A DNA stretch of 30,842 nt from a virus: positions 1 through 30,842 of the IMG/VR virus record IMGVR_UViG_3300035702_000111; one strand, written 5' to 3'. The notes beneath the pieces are model-generated. The model ran no database searches, was not told the origin of the DNA, and was given only the letters and a program-made list of their open reading frames with translations. A program made the position numbers and the translations under genes. Shown in pieces: positions 3,615-11,183 of the stretch (the stretch's first letter is position 1; the number at the start of each line of letters is the position of its first letter).

Positions 3615-6232
3615 TTGATCCCGTAGCAGAAGCCCTTGAAGACTTCATGGGTGTTGAGGCCTTCCTCAACGCCTGTGATTACACGGTAGACGAGAGCTAC
3701 GTCCCGAGTGACTTCGCCCTGGAGTTTGTCTCTTTCATCAAGCTGGTGAACGGCGGTACCGGGGAAGAGAACTTAACCCCGCTGGTTCACTACTACATGC
3801 TGGACACCATCGCAGATGGTGGCCGGCGCATCGCCAACCTGTGTCACCGGGGTATCGCAAAGACCACGGTCATGGGTGAGTACCTGTTCCTATACATTGC
3901 GGTTTACGTGAACCTGCCCGGGTTTGGCTCTGTGGATCTGGCGTTGTACGTGTCGGACTCCATTGAGAACGGCGTGAAGAACATGCGGAAGAACCTGGAG
4001 TTTCGTTGGGAGGATTCTGACTTCTTGCAGAAGTATCTGCCGGTGACCCGGTTCACCGATACCCGCTGGGAGTTTAGGAACGCGGACGGTGCCATCTTTA
4101 TTGTGAAAGGGTATGGCGCCAAGGCTTTGGCACTGGATAGTTTGTTGTACACTGGTTCTGGTACCACCACGATAGGTGAGTGCCGAGTAGGTGACGCAAT
4201 TTACGGACCAGACGGGAGGCTTACTACCATCACATGTAAAAGTGAAGTCTTTAACAAACCCATGTATCAAATCACGTTGCGTGATAGACGTTCCATCAAA
4301 GTGTCCGAAGATCACATCAATTCGGTGGTCATCAATACAAACCCTAATAACACAACACGATGGGAAGAGTCTGACCTGACAACCAAAGAGCTGTTGCAGC
4401 AGCCGCTGGTACACACCAAAAGAGGTAACCTTCGGCATAGGGGTACATCGAGTAAGAGCCTGGTATACGTTAAAAACACTCAAGCACTGGAATACCCTCT
4501 GAAAGAGTTGCCTGTTGATCCATACACACTGGGAGTTGTGTTGGGTGATGGCCGTATCCAGAAACCCAGTGGTTCAGTAGAATTAACCACACACATTGAC
4601 GACCTGGTTACCTATCACTCACACATTCCCTACACGTTTGGTAAGGGTCGGTTAGATAAGCGCAACACCAACACGTGGACGCAATCTATCCGTGGTCTTG
4701 GGCCACCTTTGAAAGCCATGGGCTTGTGTGTACACGGTAGCGAAAAGTTTATCCCTACGAAGTACTTCACAGGCTCTGTTGATCAGCGGTTGGCGCTTCT
4801 ACAGGGTTTGATGGATACAGACGGTACTGTGACAAAATCAGGACGTACATCGTTCTGTAGTATGTCCCCACAATTACTGGAAGATGTCATGCGCTTGGCT
4901 CGGTCGTTAGGCGCTACGGCCAGTACCTGCAAGAAACCCTTTAACATAGAAATATGGTTAAACATGCCACTGTTCCGGTTGGAACGTAAACTTCAGCGTC
5001 AACGCTACGACCGTAAGGATCAACTGGTTGCCATTGAATCGATTGTTCGTATTGCTAACGAGCCCAGCCAGTGTATTGCGGTAGATAACATAGACCATCA
5101 ATTCTTGACGGACAATTACTTCCGTACCCACAACACAGGTGTGCGGGGTGCCAAGGAGATGGGTAAGCGGCCCCGATTGGCGGTGCTGGATGACTTGATC
5201 TCAGATGAAGACGCTCGCTCCGCGACCGTCGTAGCCGCGGTTGAGGATACGGTCTATAAGGCGGTGGAATACGCCCTGCACCCGACCCGCAACATGATGA
5301 TCTGGTCAGGGACACCGTTTAACGCGAAGGATCCGTTGTACAAGGCGGTTGAGTCCGGTGCGTGGTCGGTGAACGTGTTCCCGGTGTGTGAACAGTTCCC
5401 CTGCGCCCGGGAGGACTTCAAGGGTTCCTGGCCTGACCGGTTCCCTTATGACTATGTGAAGCACCAGTACGACAAGGCCATTCTGCTGGGCAAGATCGAA
5501 ACCTTTAACCAGGAGTTGATGCTGCGGATCATGTCGGATGAAGACCGCTTGGTTCAGGACAGTGAGGTGCGGTGGTACAAGCTGGACAACGTGACCAAGA
5601 ACAAACCGCTGTTCAACTTCTACATCACAACCGACTTTGCCACGTCACAGAAGGAAGCGGCGGATTTCAGCGTGATCTCCGTGTGGGCCTTCAACAATAA
5701 CGGGGATTGGTTCTGGGTTGACGGGATCTGTAAGCGTCAGTTGATGGATCAGAACCTGAATGATCTGTTCCGGTTGGCTCAGATGTACAAGCCGCAAGGC
5801 GTGGGCATCGAGGTCAGTGGTCAGCAGGGCGGTTTCATTCCCTGGATACAGGATCAGATGATGGTACGGAACCAGTACTTCACTCTGGCTTCCGAGAACA
5901 ACAACGGCAAACCGGGCCTGCGGCCGACGACCAACAAACTGGAACGGTTCAACGTGGTCCTGCCGTTGTTCAAAGCCGGAAAGATTTACTTCCCGGTGGA
6001 TAAGAAAACAGACACCTCGGTGCAGGAGTTTATGAATGAGATTTCCCTGGCTGCGCGGTCAGGGTTCCGATCCAAGCATGATGACTTCCTCGATACCGTC
6101 AGCCAGCTCCCGTTGATGAATGCCTGGAAGCCTACCGAAACGGGTGAGCTGTCACAGGACGATGAGACGGGGCTGTGGGAAATGGACGATGAAGACGAAG
6201 ACGTTGGGCCAATGAGTTCATACATTGTTTAA
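3611..6232 (+). CDS. Terminase large subunit with an internal intein
   Basis: Packaging motor ATPase and nuclease, the counterpart of N4 gp68. The precursor is 873 aa; without the 335-aa intein it is about 538 aa, the normal size. The ATG at 3611 follows AGGGGACACGG. The N-terminal ATPase has a Walker A-like HRGIAKTT (Lys84) and, after the intein, Walker B LAVLDD (Asp527, Asp528). The C-terminal RNase H-like nuclease shows TTDFATS (Asp675), GIEVSG, and KHDDFLD (Asp824, Asp825, Asp828). The intein sits between Walker A and Walker B, right before TGVRGAKEMGKRP, a conserved part of the ATPase. The enzyme would be inactive until spliced. The gene overlaps the 54-aa gene by four bases and is followed closely by the adaptor gene. 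Confidence 0.93.
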   Translation: MIDPVAEALEDFMGVEAFLNACDYTVDESYVPSDFALEFVSFIKLVNGGTGEENLTPLVHYYMLDTIADGGRRIANLCHRGIAKTTVMGEYLFLYIAVYVNLPGFGSVDLALYVSDSIENGVKNMRKNLEFRWEDSDFLQKYLPVTRFTDTRWEFRNADGAIFIVKGYGAKALALDSLLYTGSGTTTIGECRVGDAIYGPDGRLTTITCKSEVFNKPMYQITLRDRRSIKVSEDHINSVVINTNPNNTTRWEESDLTTKELLQQPLVHTKRGNLRHRGTSSKSLVYVKNTQALEYPLKELPVDPYTLGVVLGDGRIQKPSGSVELTTHIDDLVTYHSHIPYTFGKGRLDKRNTNTWTQSIRGLGPPLKAMGLCVHGSEKFIPTKYFTGSVDQRLALLQGLMDTDGTVTKSGRTSFCSMSPQLLEDVMRLARSLGATASTCKKPFNIEIWLNMPLFRLERKLQRQRYDRKDQLVAIESIVRIANEPSQCIAVDNIDHQFLTDNYFRTHNTGVRGAKEMGKRPRLAVLDDLISDEDARSATVVAAVEDTVYKAVEYALHPTRNMMIWSGTPFNAKDPLYKAVESGAWSVNVFPVCEQFPCAREDFKGSWPDRFPYDYVKHQYDKAILLGKIETFNQELMLRIMSDEDRLVQDSEVRWYKLDNVTKNKPLFNFYITTDFATSQKEAADFSVISVWAFNNNGDWFWVDGICKRQLMDQNLNDLFRLAQMYKPQGVGIEVSGQQGGFIPWIQDQMMVRNQYFTLASENNNGKPGLRPTTNKLERFNVVLPLFKAGKIYFPVDKKTDTSVQEFMNEISLAARSGFRSKHDDFLDTVSQLPLMNAWKPTETGELSQDDETGLWEMDDEDEDVGPMSSYIV
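4130..5134 (+). mobile_element. Intein with LAGLIDADG homing endonuclease in the terminase
   Basis: An in-frame insertion of 335 codons. The N-terminal block reads ALDSLLYTGSGTTTIGE...VGDAIYGPDG (precursor residues 174-205), typical of block A but with Ala as the first residue. Block B is VSEDHINSVV. Two LAGLIDADG-type motifs, LGVVLGDG (Asp313) and LLQGLMDTDG (Asp404), mark a DOD homing endonuclease domain. The C-terminal block is DNIDHQFLTDNYFRTHN followed by Thr509, giving His507, Asn508 and +1 Thr. Residue 1 could also be Ala172 two codons earlier; both options give Ala. Ala-starting inteins are known (KlbA type) and splice by direct attack of the +1 residue. It is probably active because the motifs are intact and the frame is open. 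Confidence 0.9.
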
Positions 6233-6245
6233 TAGGGGGATACCT

Positions 6246-6884
6246 ATGAATTTACAAGATGTGATAGATCAGCTATCTGGTAGTGAGTTATCAAACCTGT
6301 TTGTGTTTGATGATGATACCGCCGAAATTACAGTGGCAAGCCGTGCCAAGTTAATTCCGCAACTTAACCTTGGGTTGCAGTTGCTGTATACCCGGTTTTT
6401 CCTTCGAGAAGGGACCGAAGTTATTAACATGTCTGAGGGTGTATACACCTATCCACTTACAAGTACGGATGTGCTTCGTATTGAGAAGGTGGAAGACATT
6501 GCAGGCAATGAGTACTTGTTGGATGTGGAAGGGGAACCTGAATCGTTAATACGATCCAACTTACGTACGCTGAAAGTGCCGGCCGACATGGAACCTATCA
6601 CTTTGATTGTGACGTATCGTGCAGGGCCACAGAAGCTAAGCAAGACTGATGCGTTTCAGTACGCTCCCAATGTAGAGATTGATCTACCAATCATGTACAT
6701 GGAGCCTTTGACGTTGTTTATTGCCAGTCGGTTTTTGAATCCAATGGGGGCGACCGAAGGGTTTCACGAGGGAAACAACTACGCGTCACGATACGAAGCA
6801 GCGTGCCGACAGTTGGAGATGCAGAACTACGACCTGGATCGACACGACGACAACAACCACTTTCACAACGCCGGCTGGGTGTAA
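6246..6884 (+). CDS. Head-tail adaptor / connector protein (N4 gp67-like)
   Basis: A 212-residue protein beginning MNLQDVIDQLSGSELSNLFV. The ATG at 6246 is chosen because AGGGGGA lies five bases upstream; the frame can be extended to a TTG at 6225 but that overlaps the terminase. The segment GVYTYPLTSTDVLRIEKVED (residues 70-90) and the later DLPIMYMEPLTLFIASRFLN resemble podovirus adaptor or tubular tail proteins that sit under the portal. N4 has its 30-kDa connector protein gp67 next to the large terminase gene gp68, the same neighbourhood. The product would close the portal channel after packaging. A bidirectional terminator follows at once. Confidence 0.7.
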   Translation: MNLQDVIDQLSGSELSNLFVFDDDTAEITVASRAKLIPQLNLGLQLLYTRFFLREGTEVINMSEGVYTYPLTSTDVLRIEKVEDIAGNEYLLDVEGEPESLIRSNLRTLKVPADMEPITLIVTYRAGPQKLSKTDAFQYAPNVEIDLPIMYMEPLTLFIASRFLNPMGATEGFHEGNNYASRYEAACRQLEMQNYDLDRHDDNNHFHNAGWV

Positions 6885-6885
6885 C

Positions 6886-6912
6886 AAGAAAGGCCCCCAA
6901 GGGGCCTTTCTT
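6886..6912. terminator. Bidirectional terminator between adaptor and dUTPase genes
   Basis: A 12-bp perfect stem (6886-6897 with 6901-6912) and a three-base loop; GGCCCC core flanked by AAGAAA and TTTCTT. It starts two bases after the adaptor stop (6882-6884) and ends three bases before the dUTPase stop (6916-6918). Runs of T on both strands let it serve both convergent genes. Late transcripts from upstream are likely to end here, so the portal gene needs its own promoter or read-through. Confidence 0.85.
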
Positions 6913-6915
6913 TAT

Positions 6916-7344
6916 TTACGCACCTGTTGAACCAAAGCCACCTTGGCCACGGTCTGTGTCGTTGAGTTCTGTCACGACCATCAAGTCCGGTGTAGCCACC
7001 GGGACAATAACAAATTGAAATAGACGGTCGTATGCTTTCCAGGATAAACCCGTCCCATTATGGATACGTGCGCTGACCATCCATTCCCCACGATAATCGG
7101 CGTCAATAATACCGACCGTGTTATTTAACGCTAAACCACGCTTAACCCCCATACCCGAACGCGGGTAAATCTTGGCTACATGGCCTTCAGGTACTTCGGC
7201 AGCAAAACCCAGTTTAATCTTTACACCTTCATCTGCTTGTGGTTCCACATAACCATCTTCCGGCATGTAGATATCGTACCCACCAGATTGACTGGTTCCC
7301 TGTACGGGACATTTAAAACCTTTATGTAGTGGTTTGATATTCAT
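6916..7344 (-). CDS. dut: Deoxyuridine 5'-triphosphate nucleotidohydrolase (dUTPase)
   Basis: A 142-residue trimeric-type dUTPase that hydrolyses dUTP to dUMP and pyrophosphate, keeping uracil out of DNA and supplying dUMP for dTMP synthesis. All five family motifs are visible: GGYDIYMP (motif 1), PRSGMGVKRGLALNNTVG (motif 2), GIIDADYRGEW (motif 3, with the catalytic Asp), RLFQFVI (motif 4) and RGQGGFGSTG (motif 5, the glycine-rich lid). Length is normal for the family. The ATG at 7342-7344 follows AGGAGT. The gene runs against its late-gene neighbours, converging with the adaptor gene and diverging from the portal gene, which suggests insertion as an independent unit. Confidence 0.95.
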   Translation of the reverse strand: MNIKPLHKGFKCPVQGTSQSGGYDIYMPEDGYVEPQADEGVKIKLGFAAEVPEGHVAKIYPRSGMGVKRGLALNNTVGIIDADYRGEWMVSARIHNGTGLSWKAYDRLFQFVIVPVATPDLMVVTELNDTDRGQGGFGSTGA

Positions 7345-7409
7345 TTCAGCACTCCTGTTTTTAATTAAATACCATGTGCAGTATTACACATGAATGGGGT
7401 TAAAGACCT
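7345..7409. promoter_or_regulatory. Divergent control region between dUTPase and portal
   Basis: A 65-base AT-rich gap with the dUTPase ribosome binding site at its left and an inverted repeat CATGTG (7373-7378) / CACATG (7387-7392) around eight bases. It must hold promoters for both directions, because a terminator lies upstream of the dUTPase. The inverted repeat may be an operator. No clear sigma70 boxes are seen. Confidence 0.4.
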
Positions 7410-9551
7410 ATGCAACAAACTGAGCAAAGTCTTGATATAGACGTAACCAATACGCCGTTAACACAGTGGAAGAAAGAACCCACTGTAAGAGACCTGAAGC
7501 GTGATATTACAGAAGCTCACGCGGATCATCAGGATCAGATAAATAAGGTTGATGAGTACCTCGACAACCTGTATGTAACTGGGTCTGCCAAGATCAATGC
7601 CCCAAAGGGCCGATCACGTATGGTACCCAAGCTTATCCGTAAACAAGCGGAATGGCGGTATGCCTCCCTGTCCGAACCTTACTTGTCCACGGACGACTTG
7701 TTTAAAGCCAAGCCGGTTACGTGGGCAGACAAAGAAGGTTCACGCCAAAGCCAACTGGTTCTGAACAGTCAGTTCAACTTCGACATTGATAAAGTTGCCT
7801 TTATTGATGAGTACGTGCGTACCGGTGTGGACGAAGGCACGATCATCTGTCGAGTAGGGTGGGAGTTTGAAGAGGAGCCCTACACGGCCCCTGTCTTTGA
7901 ATTTATACCGGACCCGGCCGCAGGTGAGCTGCACCAGGAAATTGCCGCGATTAAAGAACGCAACCCTGCCGAGTATTACGGAGAGGTGCCGGAAGAACTG
8001 CAGGCAGCGCATGACATCACCCTGGAAACGGATGTACCTCACTCCCCTCAAATGGTTCCGGGCGCCACAGAGGAAAAGACCCGCACGTTGGTTAACCGTC
8101 CTACCGTTGAAGTCTGTGACTACCGCAACGTCATTATCGACCCTACCTGTAAAGGTGATATCGACAAGGCAAGCTTTGTTATTTACAACTTTGAATCGTC
8201 TATGGCGGATCTACGTAAAGATCCTAAATACACCAATATTGACGAGATCAATGTCAACAATCATTCACCCCTAGCAGAGCCTGACCATGGAACCGAAGAT
8301 AGTTCAAATTTCACGTTTTCTGATGAAGCCCGTAAGAAAGTCGTCGTTTATGAATATTGGGGATATTGGGATACTGATGGTTCTGGTGTTGTACGCCCTA
8401 TTGTTGCAAGTTGGGTAGGCGACACCTTAATCCGGATGGAGGAGAACCCTTTTCCGGATAAGAAAATTCCTTTCGTAACTGTCCATTACCTGCCGAAGCG
8501 TCGATCAACCCGGGGCGAACCTGACGGTGCCTTGCTGGAAGATAACCAGAAGATTATGGGTGCCACCCTCCGGGGCATGATCGACATTATGGGCCGCTCT
8601 GCCAACGGTCAGATGGGGATGCGTAAAGACGCCCTCGATGCGGTGAACCGTCGCCGCTGGCAGAACGGGGAGAACTACCAGTTCAACGGTAACGTCGATC
8701 CCCGGCAAGCCATGTACATGCACACGTTCCCGGAAATCCCGCAGTCCGCCATGCTGATGATGCAGTCGCAGAACCAGGAAGCGGAAGCCCTTACCGGTGT
8801 GAAGTCCTACAGCCAAGGCGTCTCGGGTGCTGCCCTTGGGGATGTTGCGGCCGGTGTTCGCGGTGCGCTTGATGCCGCCTCCAAACGAGAACTGGGTATC
8901 CTCCGTCGTCTCTCCAATGGCCTGTGCAAGATTGGCATGAAGATCATGGCCATGAATGCCGAGTTCCTGGATGAGCGGGAAGTTGTCCGTATTACCGACG
9001 ACGAGTTTGAGGTTATCAATAAAGACAAGCTGGCCGGTCATTACGATCTGAAGCTGGATATCTCAACCGTTGAAGAAGATGAAAAGAAAGCCCAAGAGAT
9101 GGCGTTCATGTTGCAGACCATGGGTAATAACATGGATCCGGAACTAAGTAACATCATCCTCTCTGATATTGCCCGCCTACGTAAGATGCCCGCATTGGCT
9201 AAACGCATTGCCGATTGGGAACCCCAACCGGATCCACACCAGCAAGAAATGCAGCAACTTGAAAAGCAGAAGTTACTGGCTGAAATACGCGAGATTGATT
9301 CACGTACTGCAGAGAACTATGCCGAAGCACAAGTAGACGAAGCTAAAGCAGGTGAGACTCAAAGTAAGGCGGATAAGAATAACCTGGAGTTCGTTGAACA
9401 AGAGTCCGGTGTTACTCAGGAACGTGACCTGGAAAAGATTGCACGGCAATCACAGGAACAAGCCAAAACAAAAGTAATTGAACACAACCTGAAAGCGGAA
9501 GAGGACAACAAGAAACGGTTACGTGATTACTTATCTGGCTCGAAAGAGTAA
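7410..9551 (+). CDS. Portal protein (N4 gp59-like)
   Basis: A 713-residue protein, close to the N4 portal (gp59, about 760 aa). Twelve copies would form the ring through which DNA enters and leaves the head. The central part contains IDIMGRSANGQMGMRKDALD and TGVKSYSQGVSG followed by a Gly/Ala-rich segment (residues about 460-490), patterns seen in large podovirus portals. The last 110 residues (about 600-713) are a long charged helix rich in Glu, Lys, Gln and Ala, fitting the crown or barrel helix. The ribosome binding site is weak (GGGG 10 bases upstream), and no other Met is available near the start. It follows the divergent dUTPase and is followed by an 84-base AT-rich gap. Confidence 0.85.
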   Translation: MQQTEQSLDIDVTNTPLTQWKKEPTVRDLKRDITEAHADHQDQINKVDEYLDNLYVTGSAKINAPKGRSRMVPKLIRKQAEWRYASLSEPYLSTDDLFKAKPVTWADKEGSRQSQLVLNSQFNFDIDKVAFIDEYVRTGVDEGTIICRVGWEFEEEPYTAPVFEFIPDPAAGELHQEIAAIKERNPAEYYGEVPEELQAAHDITLETDVPHSPQMVPGATEEKTRTLVNRPTVEVCDYRNVIIDPTCKGDIDKASFVIYNFESSMADLRKDPKYTNIDEINVNNHSPLAEPDHGTEDSSNFTFSDEARKKVVVYEYWGYWDTDGSGVVRPIVASWVGDTLIRMEENPFPDKKIPFVTVHYLPKRRSTRGEPDGALLEDNQKIMGATLRGMIDIMGRSANGQMGMRKDALDAVNRRRWQNGENYQFNGNVDPRQAMYMHTFPEIPQSAMLMMQSQNQEAEALTGVKSYSQGVSGAALGDVAAGVRGALDAASKRELGILRRLSNGLCKIGMKIMAMNAEFLDEREVVRITDDEFEVINKDKLAGHYDLKLDISTVEEDEKKAQEMAFMLQTMGNNMDPELSNIILSDIARLRKMPALAKRIADWEPQPDPHQQEMQQLEKQKLLAEIREIDSRTAENYAEAQVDEAKAGETQSKADKNNLEFVEQESGVTQERDLEKIARQSQEQAKTKVIEHNLKAEEDNKKRLRDYLSGSKE

Positions 9552-9560
9552 AAAGTTGTG

Positions 9561-9575
9561 ATAAATATAATTTAT
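9561..9575 (+). promoter_or_regulatory. AT-rich inverted repeat with TATAAT box
   Basis: ATAAAT-ATA-ATTTAT is a perfect AT-only inverted repeat containing TATAAT at 9566-9571. No good -35 box is placed upstream. It may be a -10 element for the genes from 9636 onward or simply AT-rich spacer. Confidence 0.3.
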
Positions 9576-9597
9576 TTGTTTATCGTTCTTTTAAAGT

Positions 9598-9608
9598 AAT
9601 TACTTATT
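9598..9608 (+). promoter_or_regulatory. AATTACTTATT motif, copy 3
   Basis: AATTACTTATT followed by AACTCAACCG lies 28 bases before the start at 9636. It shares ten bases with the copy at 1825 and, together with TCAACCG, resembles the copy at 2388. Candidate late promoter or leader element, inferred from recurrence. Confidence 0.3.
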
Positions 9609-9635
9609 AACTCAACCGCACTAAATGGGATGTAT

Positions 9636-9974
9636 ATGAGCCAGCAAGAACTGCACGAACTGGAAAGTAATATCAAAGACCTTAACGAGATGGTTCAACT
9701 GGGTAATGCCATGGATCGTCTGCGTAAGAATCGTGACTTCAAAAAGGTAATCGAAGTTGAGTACCTGAAAGAAGAAGCGATTCGTCTGGTCCATTTGAAA
9801 GCTGATCCGAACATGCAGGATGAACGTGGACAGGCCCGGGTACTTCGGGATCTGGATGCCATTGGTTCATTTACACAGTACCTCGATCTGGTCATGGCAA
9901 AAGCCGAAGCCGCCAAGGAAGCACTCGATGAGTGTGAAGACCTTCGCGCTGAACTGGAAGGAGCGTCTGAATAA
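9636..9974 (+). CDS. Small helical virion or assembly protein (N4 gp58-like position)
   Basis: A 112-residue helical protein starting MSQQELHELESNIKDLNEMV. The ATG at 9636 is preferred over 9630 because GGGA stands five bases before it. The sequence is almost entirely charged heptad-like helix, likely a coiled coil. It lies between portal and scaffold-like genes, where N4 has gene 58. Its TAA shares a base with the next ATG (TAATG at 9972-9976), so it is translationally coupled to the scaffold-like gene. The function is inferred to be head assembly, but no motif proves it. Confidence 0.65.
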   Translation: MSQQELHELESNIKDLNEMVQLGNAMDRLRKNRDFKKVIEVEYLKEEAIRLVHLKADPNMQDERGQARVLRDLDAIGSFTQYLDLVMAKAEAAKEALDECEDLRAELEGASE

Positions 9975-11167
9975 TGAGCACATCCAACCCGACCACTGAA
10001 CAGAGCGTCCACGACGACGCTCTGGGCATGTCCGACGAAGCGTTTGCTGATCTGGATCCTTCGGTGTTTGAGCAGGACGTTGAAGAGACGGACCTGACTG
10101 AAGAAGACACCACAGACGTGGACGTCCCTGAAGCCGATAACGCTGATGAGGACGACACGGACCTGGAAGAAGACACGGACGAGGAGGACGCCGATCCGCA
10201 GGATGAGGCGTCCGATTCAGACCCGGAAGACGATGCTGATGCGGAATCAGACGGTGATGAAGACACCGATTCTGAGGACGACAGCGAGTCTGACGAAGAG
10301 GAAGCCTCCGACGAAGACGAAAAGAAAGATGAGTCTAAGGTGGACTTCAAATCGGAATACGAGAAGTTGATGGCTCCGTTCAAGGCCAATGGCCGTGAGA
10401 TGAAAGCCAACAACGCAGAGGAAGCCCGTCGCTTGATGCAGATGGGTGCGAACTACAACAAGAAGATGGCTGCGCTGAAGCCCTCATTGAAGACCGTGAA
10501 ACTCCTCGACAAGCACGGTCTGAATGACGAAGGACGACTCAACCATCTGATCGACCTGACCCGTGGGGATAAAGGGGCGATCCAGAAATTGTTGAAGGAT
10601 GCCAGTGTTGACCCACTGGATCTGAATACAGAAGAAGAAAGTGATTATCGACCAAACACTTACAATGTTGACGACCGTGAGATTGAGTTGGATTCGGTAC
10701 TGGAAAGCCTCCAGGACACACCGACCTACAACCGAACTCTCGATGTGGTCAGTAATAAGTGGGACAACGCAAGTAAGCAGATCATAGCGAATAACCCTCG
10801 TGTACTGGAGGTTCTGAACGACCAGATGGCCAATGGCGTTTATGAACGGGTCAGCACTGAGGTTGAGCGACTGCGAACGTTTGGTCAGTTGAGTGATGTG
10901 TCGGATATCGACGCTTACAAGACGGTCGGTGACCGCATGGCAGAAGAAGGCAAGTTTGCGGATATGGCGCCAAAGCCAACACAAACACCTGAGAAGCCCG
11001 CTGCACGCCGAGCCCCTGCAAAGCGAGAAGATTCGGCTATCAAACAGAAGAAACGGGCGGCCAGTTCCACCCGAACCAAACCCGCTTCCAAACAACCGTC
11101 TGATTTTAACCCACTGGGTATGTCGGATGAGGAGTTTGAGAAGCAGTTCGACTCAAACCTTATGTAA
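9974..11167 (+). CDS. Acidic capsid scaffolding-like protein (N4 gp57-like)
   Basis: A 397-residue protein with an extreme Asp/Glu-rich region (residues about 25-120), a helical middle (120-320), and a basic Ala/Lys/Arg/Pro linker (about 335-375). It stands just upstream of the major capsid gene, the usual place for scaffold. High charge, helix content and position support a scaffold; it is rather long for one. The motif LGMSDEAF (residues 17-24) recurs as LGMSDEEF (381-388) near the C-terminus, so both ends may bind the same partner, perhaps the capsid protein. The start overlaps the previous stop by one base. No protease motif is seen. Confidence 0.65.
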   Translation: MSTSNPTTEQSVHDDALGMSDEAFADLDPSVFEQDVEETDLTEEDTTDVDVPEADNADEDDTDLEEDTDEEDADPQDEASDSDPEDDADAESDGDEDTDSEDDSESDEEEASDEDEKKDESKVDFKSEYEKLMAPFKANGREMKANNAEEARRLMQMGANYNKKMAALKPSLKTVKLLDKHGLNDEGRLNHLIDLTRGDKGAIQKLLKDASVDPLDLNTEEESDYRPNTYNVDDREIELDSVLESLQDTPTYNRTLDVVSNKWDNASKQIIANNPRVLEVLNDQMANGVYERVSTEVERLRTFGQLSDVSDIDAYKTVGDRMAEEGKFADMAPKPTQTPEKPAARRAPAKREDSAIKQKKRAASSTRTKPASKQPSDFNPLGMSDEEFEKQFDSNLM

Positions 11168-11183
11168 TTAAAGCGAGAAGCTT

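Noticed and set aside
3890-4483. Minus-strand frame of 197 aa over the terminase-intein junction
   Set aside because: It is a shadow of the terminase and intein reading; no ribosome binding site and no recognisable protein.
9892-10413. Ser-rich minus-strand frame of 173 aa
   Set aside because: The Ser runs are the reverse reading of the Asp/Glu codons of the acidic scaffold-like protein.
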